From assembly GCA_005883655.1 (NCBI GenBank), contig VBDA01000114.1:505-12036 (forward strand): a stretch of 11,532 bases of DNA, written 5' to 3'. Positions 1 to 7,302 of the stretch are shown here, in pieces. Position 1 is the stretch's first letter. Each line of letters starts with the position of its first letter. The notes under the pieces were generated by a model. That model had not been told where the DNA came from, made no database searches, and saw only the letters and a program-made list of their open reading frames with translations. This DNA is from Betaproteobacteria bacterium. Its GTDB lineage: Bacteria > Pseudomonadota > Gammaproteobacteria > Burkholderiales > Casimicrobiaceae. The translations under genes were made by a program, and so were the position numbers.

Positions 1-1739
1 TTTTCTTCCAGTTCGGCCTGACCGTCGCGGTCGCCGTATTGGTCTCGCTGTTCGTGAGCTTCACGCTCGATCCCATGCTTTCCTCGGTCTGGCATGATCC
101 GCCGGGGTCGCGCTTTTCGCGCCTGCCGTGGCTCGGGGGCTTCATGGAAAGCGTCGAGCGGGGCATCGATTGGATCCATCGCGTCTATGGGCGAATCCTC
201 GAATGGGCGCTATTGCATCGGATCAAGGTGATCCTTATCGCACTGGTGAGCTTCTTCGCCAGTTTTGTGGTCGTGCCGCTGGTCGGCACCGAATTCATAC
301 CCGAGACCGATCAGGGCTTTCTGTCGCTGCGCCTGAACACGCCCGTGGGATCGAGCCTCGAATACACCGACGGCAAGGTGCGACAAGTCGAGGAAGTGCT
401 CAAAGGAATTCCCGAGGTTGCGCTGGCGATAACTACCATCGGCACCGAGGATGGCCGCAACTACGCCCGGGTGAACCTCAAGCTGACCGAGCTCTCCGAC
501 CGCAACCGTTCGCAGAAAGAGATCGAGCGTGCGATCCGCACCGCGCTTAAACCCGTTCCCGGCGTCGAGCTCAGCTTTGGCTTCGATCGAGCGGTATGGG
601 TGAATCTGCTCGGCCCGGACCCCCAGACGCTGACCGCGTTGATCAATGACTTCGCGCTGAAAGTCGCCAAGGTGCCCGGCATCGCCGACATGGAAACATC
701 GGAAAAGGCCGCCAATCCGGCGCTGTCGATTCGCTTGAACAACGACGCCGCGTCCGATCTCGGCATTTCCGTGCAGCAAGTGGGCGCGACCGTGCGACCG
801 CTCCTTGCCGGAGACACCGTGACTTACTGGCTCGCCCCCGACGGACAGAACTACGAAGTCAACGTGCAGCTGTCAAAGGATCGGCGGCAGCTCGCGTCGG
901 ACTTGGGCAATTTGTACCTGACCAGCAACCGCGTCGGACCTGAAGGCAATCCGCGGATGGTGCCGCTGCGGCAGGTCGCTGAAATCGTCGAAACGACCAG
1001 CCCGCAGATCATCAAGCGCCAGGATCTTCAGCGGCGCGTTGCGCTTTACGCCAACACCGAGAGGCGGCCGTCGGGCGACGTCAATGCCGATGTGGCCCGC
1101 ATCATCAAGGAGACGACGCCGACGCTGCCTCCCGGATATCGCTTCGACGTCGGTGGCCAGGCGAAGGACATGCAGGAGTCTTTCCAGGCGGCGCTCGCGG
1201 CGCTCGGCCTCGCGGTCATTTTCATCTATCTGATTCTCGCGTCGCAATTCGCGAGCTTCACGCAGCCGCTGGCGATCATGGCGTCGCTGCCGTTTTCGCT
1301 GATCGGCGTATTTCTCGCGCTGCTGCTGACCGGAACGACACTGAATCTGTTTTCCATCATCGGCTTCATCATGCTCATGGGGCTGGTGACAAAGAACGCG
1401 ATCCTGCTCGTCGATTTCGCGAATCGCGCGCGGCGCGGTGGGCAGAGCCTCCACGATGCGCTTTTGCGCGCGGGCCAGGTCCGCTTGCGACCCATCCTGA
1501 TGACCACCGCGGCAATGATCGGCGGCATGACGCCGCTGGCGCTGGGGCTGGGGGAAGGCGGCGAAACGCAAGCACCGATGGGCCGTGCAATCATCGGAGG
1601 CGTGATCACGTCGACACTTTTGACGCTGGTCGTCGTCCCGGTGATTTATACCTATCTGGACGGCTGGGCCGAACGGCGAAAAGCGCTGCGCGCTGCGCGT
1701 CGTTCCACCGCCGCGGCGGAGCCTGCGTCCGGCGATTGA
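1..1739 (+). CDS. RND (HAE-1) multidrug efflux permease, C-terminal half, 5' partial
   Basis: Inner-membrane proton-driven efflux permease of the AcrB/MdtB/MdtC superfamily, which exports drugs or amphiphiles together with a periplasmic adaptor and an outer-membrane channel. The frame is open from base 3 with no start, so the gene begins outside the window; 578 codons are visible. The first residues (FFQFGLTVAVAVLVSLFVSF) look like TM6. TM7 follows a cytoplasmic loop, then the second periplasmic porter and docking region. TM8-TM12 lie near the C-terminus and include GLVTKNAILLVDFAN, whose Lys matches the conserved TM10 relay lysine of AcrB. The TM4 aspartates lie outside the window. The visible half matches the usual length of about 1,040 residues in all and ends with a charged, Ala-rich cytoplasmic tail. 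Substrate and exact subfamily cannot be told. The tolC gene 1 kb downstream is a possible but unproven partner. Confidence 0.95.
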   Translation, partial: FFQFGLTVAVAVLVSLFVSFTLDPMLSSVWHDPPGSRFSRLPWLGGFMESVERGIDWIHRVYGRILEWALLHRIKVILIALVSFFASFVVVPLVGTEFIPETDQGFLSLRLNTPVGSSLEYTDGKVRQVEEVLKGIPEVALAITTIGTEDGRNYARVNLKLTELSDRNRSQKEIERAIRTALKPVPGVELSFGFDRAVWVNLLGPDPQTLTALINDFALKVAKVPGIADMETSEKAANPALSIRLNNDAASDLGISVQQVGATVRPLLAGDTVTYWLAPDGQNYEVNVQLSKDRRQLASDLGNLYLTSNRVGPEGNPRMVPLRQVAEIVETTSPQIIKRQDLQRRVALYANTERRPSGDVNADVARIIKETTPTLPPGYRFDVGGQAKDMQESFQAALAALGLAVIFIYLILASQFASFTQPLAIMASLPFSLIGVFLALLLTGTTLNLFSIIGFIMLMGLVTKNAILLVDFANRARRGGQSLHDALLRAGQVRLRPILMTTAAMIGGMTPLALGLGEGGETQAPMGRAIIGGVITSTLLTLVVVPVIYTYLDGWAERRKALRAARRSTAAAEPASGD

Positions 1740-1768
1740 CGTGCGATAATGCGATGTCCGGCTAGAAT
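1736..1768 (+). promoter_or_regulatory. possible sigma-70 promoter upstream of the methyltransferase gene
   Basis: A TTGACG -35-like box (1736-1741) overlaps the stop codon of the RND gene, and a TAGAAT -10-like box lies at 1763-1768. The 21-base spacer is longer than the usual 16-18, so the pairing is weak. GATAAT at 1745-1750 is an alternative -10 without a good -35. The main support is position: it opens the largest gap in the window (1740-1958), ahead of the methyltransferase and tolC. Nothing else was recognised in that gap. Confidence 0.3.
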
Positions 1769-1958
1769 CAATAATTGCAAGCCGAATCGCAGGCCTGAGC
1801 ACAAACCGGGCGGGGCTTCCAGCATGAGTTGTGCGGACGTGCCGACCGGCAATGTGTCAGGCGCAACCGCCGGAATGCATGCTGGTCTTGCGACTACCCT
1901 ACACGACGGTGGTCCCGGCCCGACGCAAGTTGTTGTTCGGCGCGATTACGAGGCAGGG

Positions 1959-2609
1959 ATGGACTTCGAGCAAGCACGTTTCAACATGGTGGAGCAGCAG
2001 ATACGCACCTGGGAGGTTCTTGACCAGGAGGTGCTCGACCTGCTGTTCGAGGTGCGGCGCGAAGACTTCGTCCCGCTCGCCTATCGCTCGCTCGCGTTTG
2101 CGGATCTTGAAATCCCGATCGGCGAAGGCGAGCGGATGTGGACGCCGAAGATGGAGGCGCGGGTGCTGCAGGAGCTCGACCTCAAGGCGAACGAGGCGGC
2201 GTTGGAGATCGGCACCGGAAGCGGTTATCTGACCGCGCTTCTCGCCCGTAGCTGCAGCGTGGTCACCAGCGTCGATATCCATGAAAGATTCGTTCTCGAG
2301 GCGCGATCGAAGCTCGCGCGTGCGGGCATAGGCAACGTCAAATTGGCGGTCGGAGACGGCGCCCGTGGCTGGGGGAGCGAACAGTACGAAGCGATCGTGC
2401 TCACCGGTTCGACGCCGGTGCTCCCCGATGCTTGGCGTGAACAGCTCAGGCCGGGCGGGCGTATTTTTGCCGTCGTCGGGGACGCGCCGGCGATGAGCGC
2501 GCGCATGGTGCGTTGGGAAGCACCGGGCGCGATTGTCAGCCAAGATCTTTTTGAAACGGTCATCGCTCCACTACAAAACGCGGCGCAGCCCCGGCGGTTC
2601 GTGTTTTGA
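1959..2609 (+). CDS. protein-L-isoaspartate O-methyltransferase-like protein (PIMT family, divergent)
   Basis: A 216-residue class I SAM-dependent methyltransferase. Canonical PIMT methylates isoaspartyl residues so that damaged proteins can be repaired. The N-terminus (FNMVEQQIR) and VRREDFVPLAYRSLAFAD fit the family. SAM motif I is LEIGTGSGYLT (residues 82-92), followed by the acidic VTSVDIHE strand and a GDGARGW motif. I chose the ATG at 1959 because family similarity begins there and GAGG sits 5 bases upstream; the frame is open back to 1749, but that extension is not family-like. The canonical loop GxGQTISQP is replaced by GEGERMWTPKM (residues 55-65), so the catalytic Ser of PIMT aligns with Trp61. 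It may therefore not be an isoaspartyl repair enzyme. It lies 116 bases upstream of tolC and may be co-transcribed with it. Family assignment is firm; substrate is uncertain. Confidence 0.85.
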   Translation: MDFEQARFNMVEQQIRTWEVLDQEVLDLLFEVRREDFVPLAYRSLAFADLEIPIGEGERMWTPKMEARVLQELDLKANEAALEIGTGSGYLTALLARSCSVVTSVDIHERFVLEARSKLARAGIGNVKLAVGDGARGWGSEQYEAIVLTGSTPVLPDAWREQLRPGGRIFAVVGDAPAMSARMVRWEAPGAIVSQDLFETVIAPLQNAAQPRRFVF

Positions 2610-2725
2610 GCGCCGCTGCCGATGTCGGTGTCCCGGATGTCGCGGAGCTTTGGTGCGCGACCTTCAATTCCGGCACACTCTCCCCACCGCCCGCGGAACG
2701 GCGTCACCCTGATGGGACCCACAAG

Positions 2726-4072
2726 ATGCTGAAACGCGCGCTTGAGATCCTGATCGCTACGGCGATGTCGGCTTCACTCTCCGGCGCAGCGGCGGAAGAC
2801 CTGATCCAGATCTATCGTGACGCGCTCGGGAGCGACCCGGTGCTCGCATCGGCCAGGGCCACCCGGGAGGCGACGCAAGAGCTAGTGCCGCAAGCCCGCG
2901 CCGGCTTGTTGCCGGCGGTCAACCTGGTGGCCAATGCGGGCGTGGAGGATTTCAACGATCGGCTGCACACCGATCCGACGGTGACGTTTCACGACAGATT
3001 CCCCAATTACGCCTATACCGTGTCGGCCAGCCAACCGCTTTACCGGCCGCAGACCTCGATTGCGTTGAATCAGGCGACGCAGCAGGTCGGCCAGGGTGAC
3101 TTCATCCTCGCGTCGTCGCAGCAGGACCTCATCGTCCGTGTGATACAAGCGTACCTCGACGTGCTGCTGGCGCGATTCAACATCGAGCTGACCGAAAGCC
3201 AGAAGAAGGCGGTCAGCGAGAATCTCGCCCAGGCCAAGCGCAACTTCGAAGTCGGCACCGCGACGATTACCGACACCAACGACGCACAGGCGAAGTACGA
3301 TCAGATCGTCGCCCAGGAGATCTCGGCCCAAAACGATCTGGACAACAAGGTCGCGACGCTGCGCGCCATCATTGGCCGCGCGCCGAGGGATCTCAAGGGA
3401 TTCAGCGGGCAGTTCCGGCCGCAGCTTCCGGTGCCTGACGCGCTCGAACCCTGGGTGCAAAAAGCGATCCAGGAAAATTATCAGGTTCGTATCGCGCAGG
3501 CGAACCTCGACATCGCGACGCTGGAAGTCGACCGGCAACGTGCCGGACACTATCCGACGGTGGACCTTGTCGCGAGCTTCAACCAGGGCTACGCGGGAGG
3601 GTTGGCGTCAACTTCGTCGCTTGGCTCGGTCGCCAGCGACACCCGTATTGGCCTAATCGGTTTTCAGTTGAACGTTCCGATCTATCAGGGCGGCGCGGTC
3701 AGCTCCAGGGTGCGGCAGGCGATCTCGAACCAGGAAAAGGCACGCCAGGATCTGGAGTTCGCGCGGCGAAGTGCGCAACTGCAGGCGCAGACGTCGTTTT
3801 CGGGAGTCACCAACGGCGTTGCGCAGGTCAAGGCCTTCGAGCAGGCCCTCGCTTCCGCGCAGGTGTCTTACGATTCCAACAAGCTCGGCCTGGAAGTCGG
3901 TGTGCGAACCAATCTCGATGTGTTGAATCAGCAACAGCAGGTCTTCCAGACGCGGTTCAATCTGGCGCAGTCCTACTACAATTTCGTGATCAACAATCTG
4001 AGGCTCAAGCAGGCGGTCGGTACGCTGACCGATGCCGATGTGGAAGAGATCAATCGCGATCTGGGGGCGTAA
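2726..4072 (+). CDS. tolC: TolC-family outer-membrane efflux/type I secretion channel
   Basis: A 448-residue outer-membrane factor that forms the trimeric beta-barrel and alpha-barrel exit duct for RND pumps and type I secretion systems. Residues 1-23 (MLKRALEILIATAMSASLSG then AAA) form a signal peptide with likely cleavage at AAA|ED. The mature protein opens with the family-typical EDLIQIYRDALGSDPVLASA. Two OEP repeats follow, roughly residues 24-230 and 235-440, each with long amphipathic helices and NxG or VGxxT turns (FEVGTATITDTNDAQAKYD; LEVGVRTNLDVLNQQQQVF). Length matches TolC-type proteins. I chose the ATG at 2726 because it starts the signal peptide and has a GGGA Shine-Dalgarno-like box 8 bases upstream; the frame is open back to 2606 without a leader-like sequence. 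It converges with waaA and overlaps its 3' end by 23 bases. Confidence 0.93.
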   Translation: MLKRALEILIATAMSASLSGAAAEDLIQIYRDALGSDPVLASARATREATQELVPQARAGLLPAVNLVANAGVEDFNDRLHTDPTVTFHDRFPNYAYTVSASQPLYRPQTSIALNQATQQVGQGDFILASSQQDLIVRVIQAYLDVLLARFNIELTESQKKAVSENLAQAKRNFEVGTATITDTNDAQAKYDQIVAQEISAQNDLDNKVATLRAIIGRAPRDLKGFSGQFRPQLPVPDALEPWVQKAIQENYQVRIAQANLDIATLEVDRQRAGHYPTVDLVASFNQGYAGGLASTSSLGSVASDTRIGLIGFQLNVPIYQGGAVSSRVRQAISNQEKARQDLEFARRSAQLQAQTSFSGVTNGVAQVKAFEQALASAQVSYDSNKLGLEVGVRTNLDVLNQQQQVFQTRFNLAQSYYNFVINNLRLKQAVGTLTDADVEEINRDLGA

Positions 4073-5363
4073 GGTTAGAGTGCGCGGCGAAGCTAGGGCC
4101 CGTTAGCTGCGGCCGCAGCCAGCTCCAGAGTCTTTGCACGGCACCCTGGTGCGCGGCGTGGAATGCTCGCGCGGCGTCTCCCATCGCCTTGCGCCGCGCT
4201 GCGTCGGATAGCAGCTCGCAAACCTCGCGGGCCATGTCATCGGCGTCGGCGACGAGGTGAGCCGCGCCCGCGGCAATCGCACCGGCCGTTGCTTCGGCAA
4301 AATTGAAGGTGTGCGGCCCGATCAGTACCGGTATGCCAAGCGCGATCGGCTCGATCAGATTCTGCCCACCCAGCGGTAGAAGGCTGCCGCCGACAAAAGC
4401 CACGTCGGTAGCGGCGTAATAAGCCGACATTTCTCCCATCGAATCGCCGAGCACGACGCCGATATCCGCGGGCACCGACCTATTTTCGCTGCGACGAACG
4501 AATGGCACGCCGCGCGAGCGCAAGAGCTCGGCGACGACCGCGAAGCGATGCGGATGCCGGGGCACGATGACCAGCAGCGAGCTTGGCGGCATCGGCGCGC
4601 GCGCGATGGCGTCGAGAATGAGCGCTTCCTCGCCATCGCGGGTGCTCGCTGCAATCCAGACGGGACGAGACGCGCCAAACCGCAACCTCAATTCCGCGCC
4701 GAGCGTCAGCGCGTTGTCGGGAATGCTGACGTCGTACTTCAGGTTGCCGGTGACGATCGGCGCCGTCGCGCCAAGCTTGGCAAGACGCGCGGCGTCGGCG
4801 GGCGATTGCGCCGCCACCCCGCGCAATCGCCGCAGCATCGGTCGGGTCAGCGACGAAAATCGGGCGTAGCGTTTCCCCGAGCGTTCCGACATGCGCGCAT
4901 TGACCAGAAACACCGGCACGTCCTGACGATGCGCCTCTCCGATGAGATTGGGCCACAGCTCGGTCTCGACCAGGAAGCCCGCGGCCGGGCGAAAATGCGC
5001 AAGAAAGCGATTGACGGCGAACGGGACGTCGTAGGGCAGCCATGCCTGGACGACACCGTCGCCGAACAGCTCGCGTCCCGCCGCACGTCCGGACGCGGTC
5101 ATATGCGTGAGCAGGATCGTTGCTTCGGGATAGGCGGCTTTCATGCGTTGCACCAGCGGCAGCGCGGCCCTTGTCTCCCCGACGGAAACGGAATGCACCC
5201 AGAGCACGGGCGCCGAAAATGTGCCGGAGCGATAGCGCCCGAAGCGTTCGCCGACTGCGCTTCGATAAAGCGGCTCGCGCAGGCCTCGCCACCACAACCG
5301 AAGCGGAAGCAGCGGCAATAAAGCGGTGCCGATCAGCGTGTAAAGTGCCTTGGCAGCTTCCAC
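4050..5363 (-). CDS. waaA: 3-deoxy-D-manno-octulosonic acid (Kdo) transferase
   Basis: WaaA (KdtA) transfers Kdo from CMP-Kdo to the lipid A precursor at the inner face of the cytoplasmic membrane, the first step of LPS core assembly. The 437-residue product has an N-terminal hydrophobic anchor (about residues 5-25), then RLWWRGL and GERFGRY. HSVSVGE (residues 57-63) follows, whose Glu63 matches the catalytic base of the family. Later motifs are VETELWPN, NARMSERS, VTGNLKYD, IAASTRDGEE, VPRHPHRF, GDSMGEM, FVGGSLLPLGGQN and GPHTFNF, all matching E. coli WaaA in order. The start is GTG (complement of 5361-5363) with only a weak upstream GAG, but it aligns with the family N-terminus. It begins 12 bases after the waaC stop, so the pair is probably one operon. 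Its last 23 bases overlap tolC. Whether it adds one or two Kdo residues cannot be told. Confidence 0.95.
   Translation of the reverse strand: MEAAKALYTLIGTALLPLLPLRLWWRGLREPLYRSAVGERFGRYRSGTFSAPVLWVHSVSVGETRAALPLVQRMKAAYPEATILLTHMTASGRAAGRELFGDGVVQAWLPYDVPFAVNRFLAHFRPAAGFLVETELWPNLIGEAHRQDVPVFLVNARMSERSGKRYARFSSLTRPMLRRLRGVAAQSPADAARLAKLGATAPIVTGNLKYDVSIPDNALTLGAELRLRFGASRPVWIAASTRDGEEALILDAIARAPMPPSSLLVIVPRHPHRFAVVAELLRSRGVPFVRRSENRSVPADIGVVLGDSMGEMSAYYAATDVAFVGGSLLPLGGQNLIEPIALGIPVLIGPHTFNFAEATAGAIAAGAAHLVADADDMAREVCELLSDAARRKAMGDAARAFHAAHQGAVQRLWSWLRPQLTGPSFAAHSNLTPPDRD
4091..4119. terminator. inverted repeats just past the tolC stop, possible weak terminator
   Basis: Within the last codons of waaA, AGCTA (4091-4095) can pair with TAGCT (4104-4108), and GCTGCGGCCGCAGC (4106-4119) is a perfect 14-base palindrome. 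The two structures overlap and cannot both form fully. There is no T-tract on either strand, so this is not a classic intrinsic terminator. It is listed because the convergent tolC/waaA transcripts must end nearby. In GC-rich coding DNA such palindromes also arise by chance. Confidence 0.2.
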
Positions 5364-5375
5364 GTGCTCGCGTGC

Positions 5376-6341
5376 TCAGGCCGAAGTGCGATGCATGATT
5401 CCGCCGGCGGCGGCGACTACCTGTTCCGGCGAAGGCACCGTCCCTTTTCCGCCGATATCGCGGGCGTGCTCGCCGGCGCGCCCGACGCCTGCCAACTCGG
5501 AATCGGTGGCAACGAACAAGGCAATGGTCGATACGCCGAGCGCGGCGGCAAGGTGAACGAGGCCGGTATCCACACCACAGACAAGATCAGCGCGTGCGAG
5601 GAGCGATGCGGTCTCCGACAAGCTCTGCCGCGCGGCAACGCGAGCGCCTGCGATGCCGTGCGCGAGCCGCGCACTGCGCTCGGCCTCGGCGACATTTCCC
5701 GCCGGCAGCAGCACCGTCATTCCCGTGTTCGCGAAATGCGCGATCAGCGAGCGCCAGTATGGTTCCGGCCAGAGTTTGTCGGCGCGGCTGGTGGAATGAA
5801 CGAATACAGCGAACGGAGCCGGCGGAAGTTTGTCTGACGGTGCTACCGACAGCTCGAAGCAAGGCGGGCCGATGGGCTCGTATCCAAGAGCCTTGCCCGC
5901 AAGCTCACGGCAGCGATCGATCAGATGCTGGCGTGACGGGATGCGGTGCTTGCGTCGATAAGCGAGCGTCGCGGCAGGCTCGCGGATGCTCGCCCGGTCG
6001 GGCCCATGCACCGCGCCACGCGCGAGAGCTGCGATCACCGCGCCTTTGACCTGTTCCTGCAGGTCCAGCACGACGTCGTAACGCCGTGCTCTTAACGCGC
6101 GGCGAAATAGAGCGATTTCATGCCAGGTCGCTCGCGCCAGCAGCGCATGTCGCCACCGTCGCAAAGACACCGGGATGACGGCACGCACCTCGCGATTCAA
6201 TGCGACCAGCTCGACAAACATCTCCTCCGCGACCCAGTCGATGCTCATGTCCGCCCGGTGTTGCCTGATGTCGTGTACGACCGGCAACGCGTGCACGATA
6301 TCGCCAAGCGATGACGGACGGACGATCAACACGCTGCTCAT
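5376..6341 (-). CDS. waaC: LPS heptosyltransferase I
   Basis: WaaC (RfaC) adds the first L-glycero-D-manno-heptose from ADP-heptose to Kdo of the LPS inner core (family GT9, cytoplasmic face). The 321-residue product starts VLIVRPSSLGDIVHALP, where Asp13 matches the family catalytic base. It continues with VIPVSLRRWR, DLQEQVKGA, AYRRKHRIP, RADKLWPEPYWRSL (Lys189) and CGVDTGLVHLAAAL (Asp258), which match the ADP-heptose binding residues of E. coli WaaC. The usual GPTDP loop reads VATDS here. I chose the ATG at 6341 because homology begins there; the frame is open 57 codons further up to 6512 without family-like sequence. It is first in a waaC-waaA unit and is transcribed divergently from the glycosyltransferase at 6523. 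Confidence 0.93.
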   Translation of the reverse strand: MSSVLIVRPSSLGDIVHALPVVHDIRQHRADMSIDWVAEEMFVELVALNREVRAVIPVSLRRWRHALLARATWHEIALFRRALRARRYDVVLDLQEQVKGAVIAALARGAVHGPDRASIREPAATLAYRRKHRIPSRQHLIDRCRELAGKALGYEPIGPPCFELSVAPSDKLPPAPFAVFVHSTSRADKLWPEPYWRSLIAHFANTGMTVLLPAGNVAEAERSARLAHGIAGARVAARQSLSETASLLARADLVCGVDTGLVHLAAALGVSTIALFVATDSELAGVGRAGEHARDIGGKGTVPSPEQVVAAAGGIMHRTSA

Positions 6342-6402
6342 CGCGGCGCGTTCGCAGCACTGCGACCAACCGTTCCGGATACGGCTTGATCTTCGGTTGC
6401 GG

Positions 6403-6436
6403 TTGGCTGGATCACGGCCAGGTTTGAACGTAGAAT
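6403..6436 (+). promoter_or_regulatory. possible promoter in the waaC/glycosyltransferase divergent gap
   Basis: The 181-base gap between the divergent starts (6342-6522) must hold promoters for both directions. The clearest AT-rich element is TAGAAT at 6431-6436, which reads as a TATTCT -10-like box on the minus strand. For the plus strand, the -35 at a 17-base spacer (TGGATC, 6408-6413) is poor, and TTGGCT (6403-6408) is 22 bases away. Direction and strength are uncertain. No operator repeat was recognised. Confidence 0.25.
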
Positions 6437-6522
6437 AAGCAGCGCATTCCGGCCGTATCGTGACTACTGAGGTGAACCTCTGCGCGGAAAGCAAAGACCG
6501 AGGCGCCTTCACGTTTGACGCG

Positions 6523-7302
6523 ATGTCCGATCAGCTTCCCCCGCTTGCCCTGACCTTGGTGGTGATCACTCGCGACGCTGGCGCCAGTCTCGCCGAGTGC
6601 CTGAGCTCGGCTCAATTTGCGTCACAAATGATCGTCGTCGACTCGGGCAGTGGCGATGATACCGCACAAATTGCGGCGAGCTGTGGCGCGCTGGTTATCG
6701 AGCAGGCGTGGCTGGGCTTCGGGCCGCAGAAGAACTTCGCCGTCGCGCAGGCGGCGAACGACTGGGTGCTCTGCCTTGACGCGGATGAATTCGTCTCGCC
6801 GGAGTTAGCGCGTTCCATTCGTTCGACGCTACAGCAGGCGCGGTTCAACGCGTACGAAATGCCGCGGCGAAACCGTTTTCTTGGCAAATGGTTGGGACAC
6901 GGCGAGGGCTATCCCGATTGGAACCTGCGGCTGTTCGATCGCCGCCAAGCGCGATGGAGCGAAGACGCGGTGCACGAACACGTTCTCTTCGATGGAAATG
7001 TGGGCCGCCTGAGCGGCGACCTGCTGCATACGTCGGGCGACTCGCTCGAGGCCTACCTTGCCAAACAGAACCGATACACGACGCTTCAGGCAGAGGCGCT
7101 GTTCGCGCGTGGCGAGCGTTTTTCCGCGGTCCGGCTGATCGTGTCGCCGATCTTCCGATTCGTTCGTTTCTATATCCTGCGCGGTGGCTTTCTCGACGGC
7201 GTCGCGGGCCTCGTTCACATTTCGATCGGCTGCTTCAACAGCTTTTCAAAGTACGCGAAGCTGCGCGCGCTCGAACAGGCTAGGCGAGGGCGGAGCTCAT
7301 GA
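6523..7302 (+). CDS. family 2 glycosyltransferase, WaaE/KdtX-like LPS core glucosyltransferase
   Basis: A 259-residue GT-A fold glycosyltransferase resembling WaaE/KdtX enzymes, which add beta-1,4-glucose to heptose I of the LPS core. The N-terminus LTLVVITRDAGASLAECL is followed by IVVDSGSGDDT (residues 37-47) and FGPQKNFAVAQAANDWVLCL, then the metal-binding DxD in LDADE (Asp86, Asp88). NLRLFDRRQARWSEDAVHEHV carries the conserved acidic/HE motif (Glu152). The C-terminal part (RLIVSPIFRFVRFYILRGGF) is the amphipathic membrane-associating segment of this group. ATG 6523 fits the family start. A GTG at 6460 in the same frame would add 21 residues; neither has a strong Shine-Dalgarno, so the start is not certain. 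It overlaps the next gene by ATGA. Context next to waaA and waaC supports a core role; the sugar donor is inferred only. Confidence 0.85.
   Translation: MSDQLPPLALTLVVITRDAGASLAECLSSAQFASQMIVVDSGSGDDTAQIAASCGALVIEQAWLGFGPQKNFAVAQAANDWVLCLDADEFVSPELARSIRSTLQQARFNAYEMPRRNRFLGKWLGHGEGYPDWNLRLFDRRQARWSEDAVHEHVLFDGNVGRLSGDLLHTSGDSLEAYLAKQNRYTTLQAEALFARGERFSAVRLIVSPIFRFVRFYILRGGFLDGVAGLVHISIGCFNSFSKYAKLRALEQARRGRSS

Noticed and set aside
873..1802. 309-codon open frame on the minus strand
   Set aside because: Antisense to the RND permease, Arg-rich and repetitive composition, no recognisable domain or start signal.
1749..1958. In-frame upstream extension of the methyltransferase (70 codons)
   Set aside because: The extension is not family-like, while the ATG at 1959 has a Shine-Dalgarno box and matches the usual N-terminus. 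The extension may instead be untranslated leader.
1899..2543. 214-codon open frame on the minus strand
   Set aside because: Antisense shadow of the methyltransferase gene with no recognisable motif.
4548..5321. 257-codon open frame on the plus strand
   Set aside because: Antisense to waaA, whose motifs are complete. The plus-strand translation is Arg-rich and resembles no family.
6100..6130. The heptosyltransferase region as a possible second, different glycosyltransferase
   Set aside because: All WaaC motifs are in one frame and in the expected order, so a single gene explains it.
6342..6512. In-frame upstream extension of waaC (57 codons)
   Set aside because: Homology begins exactly at the ATG at 6341, and the extension would fill the divergent promoter gap.
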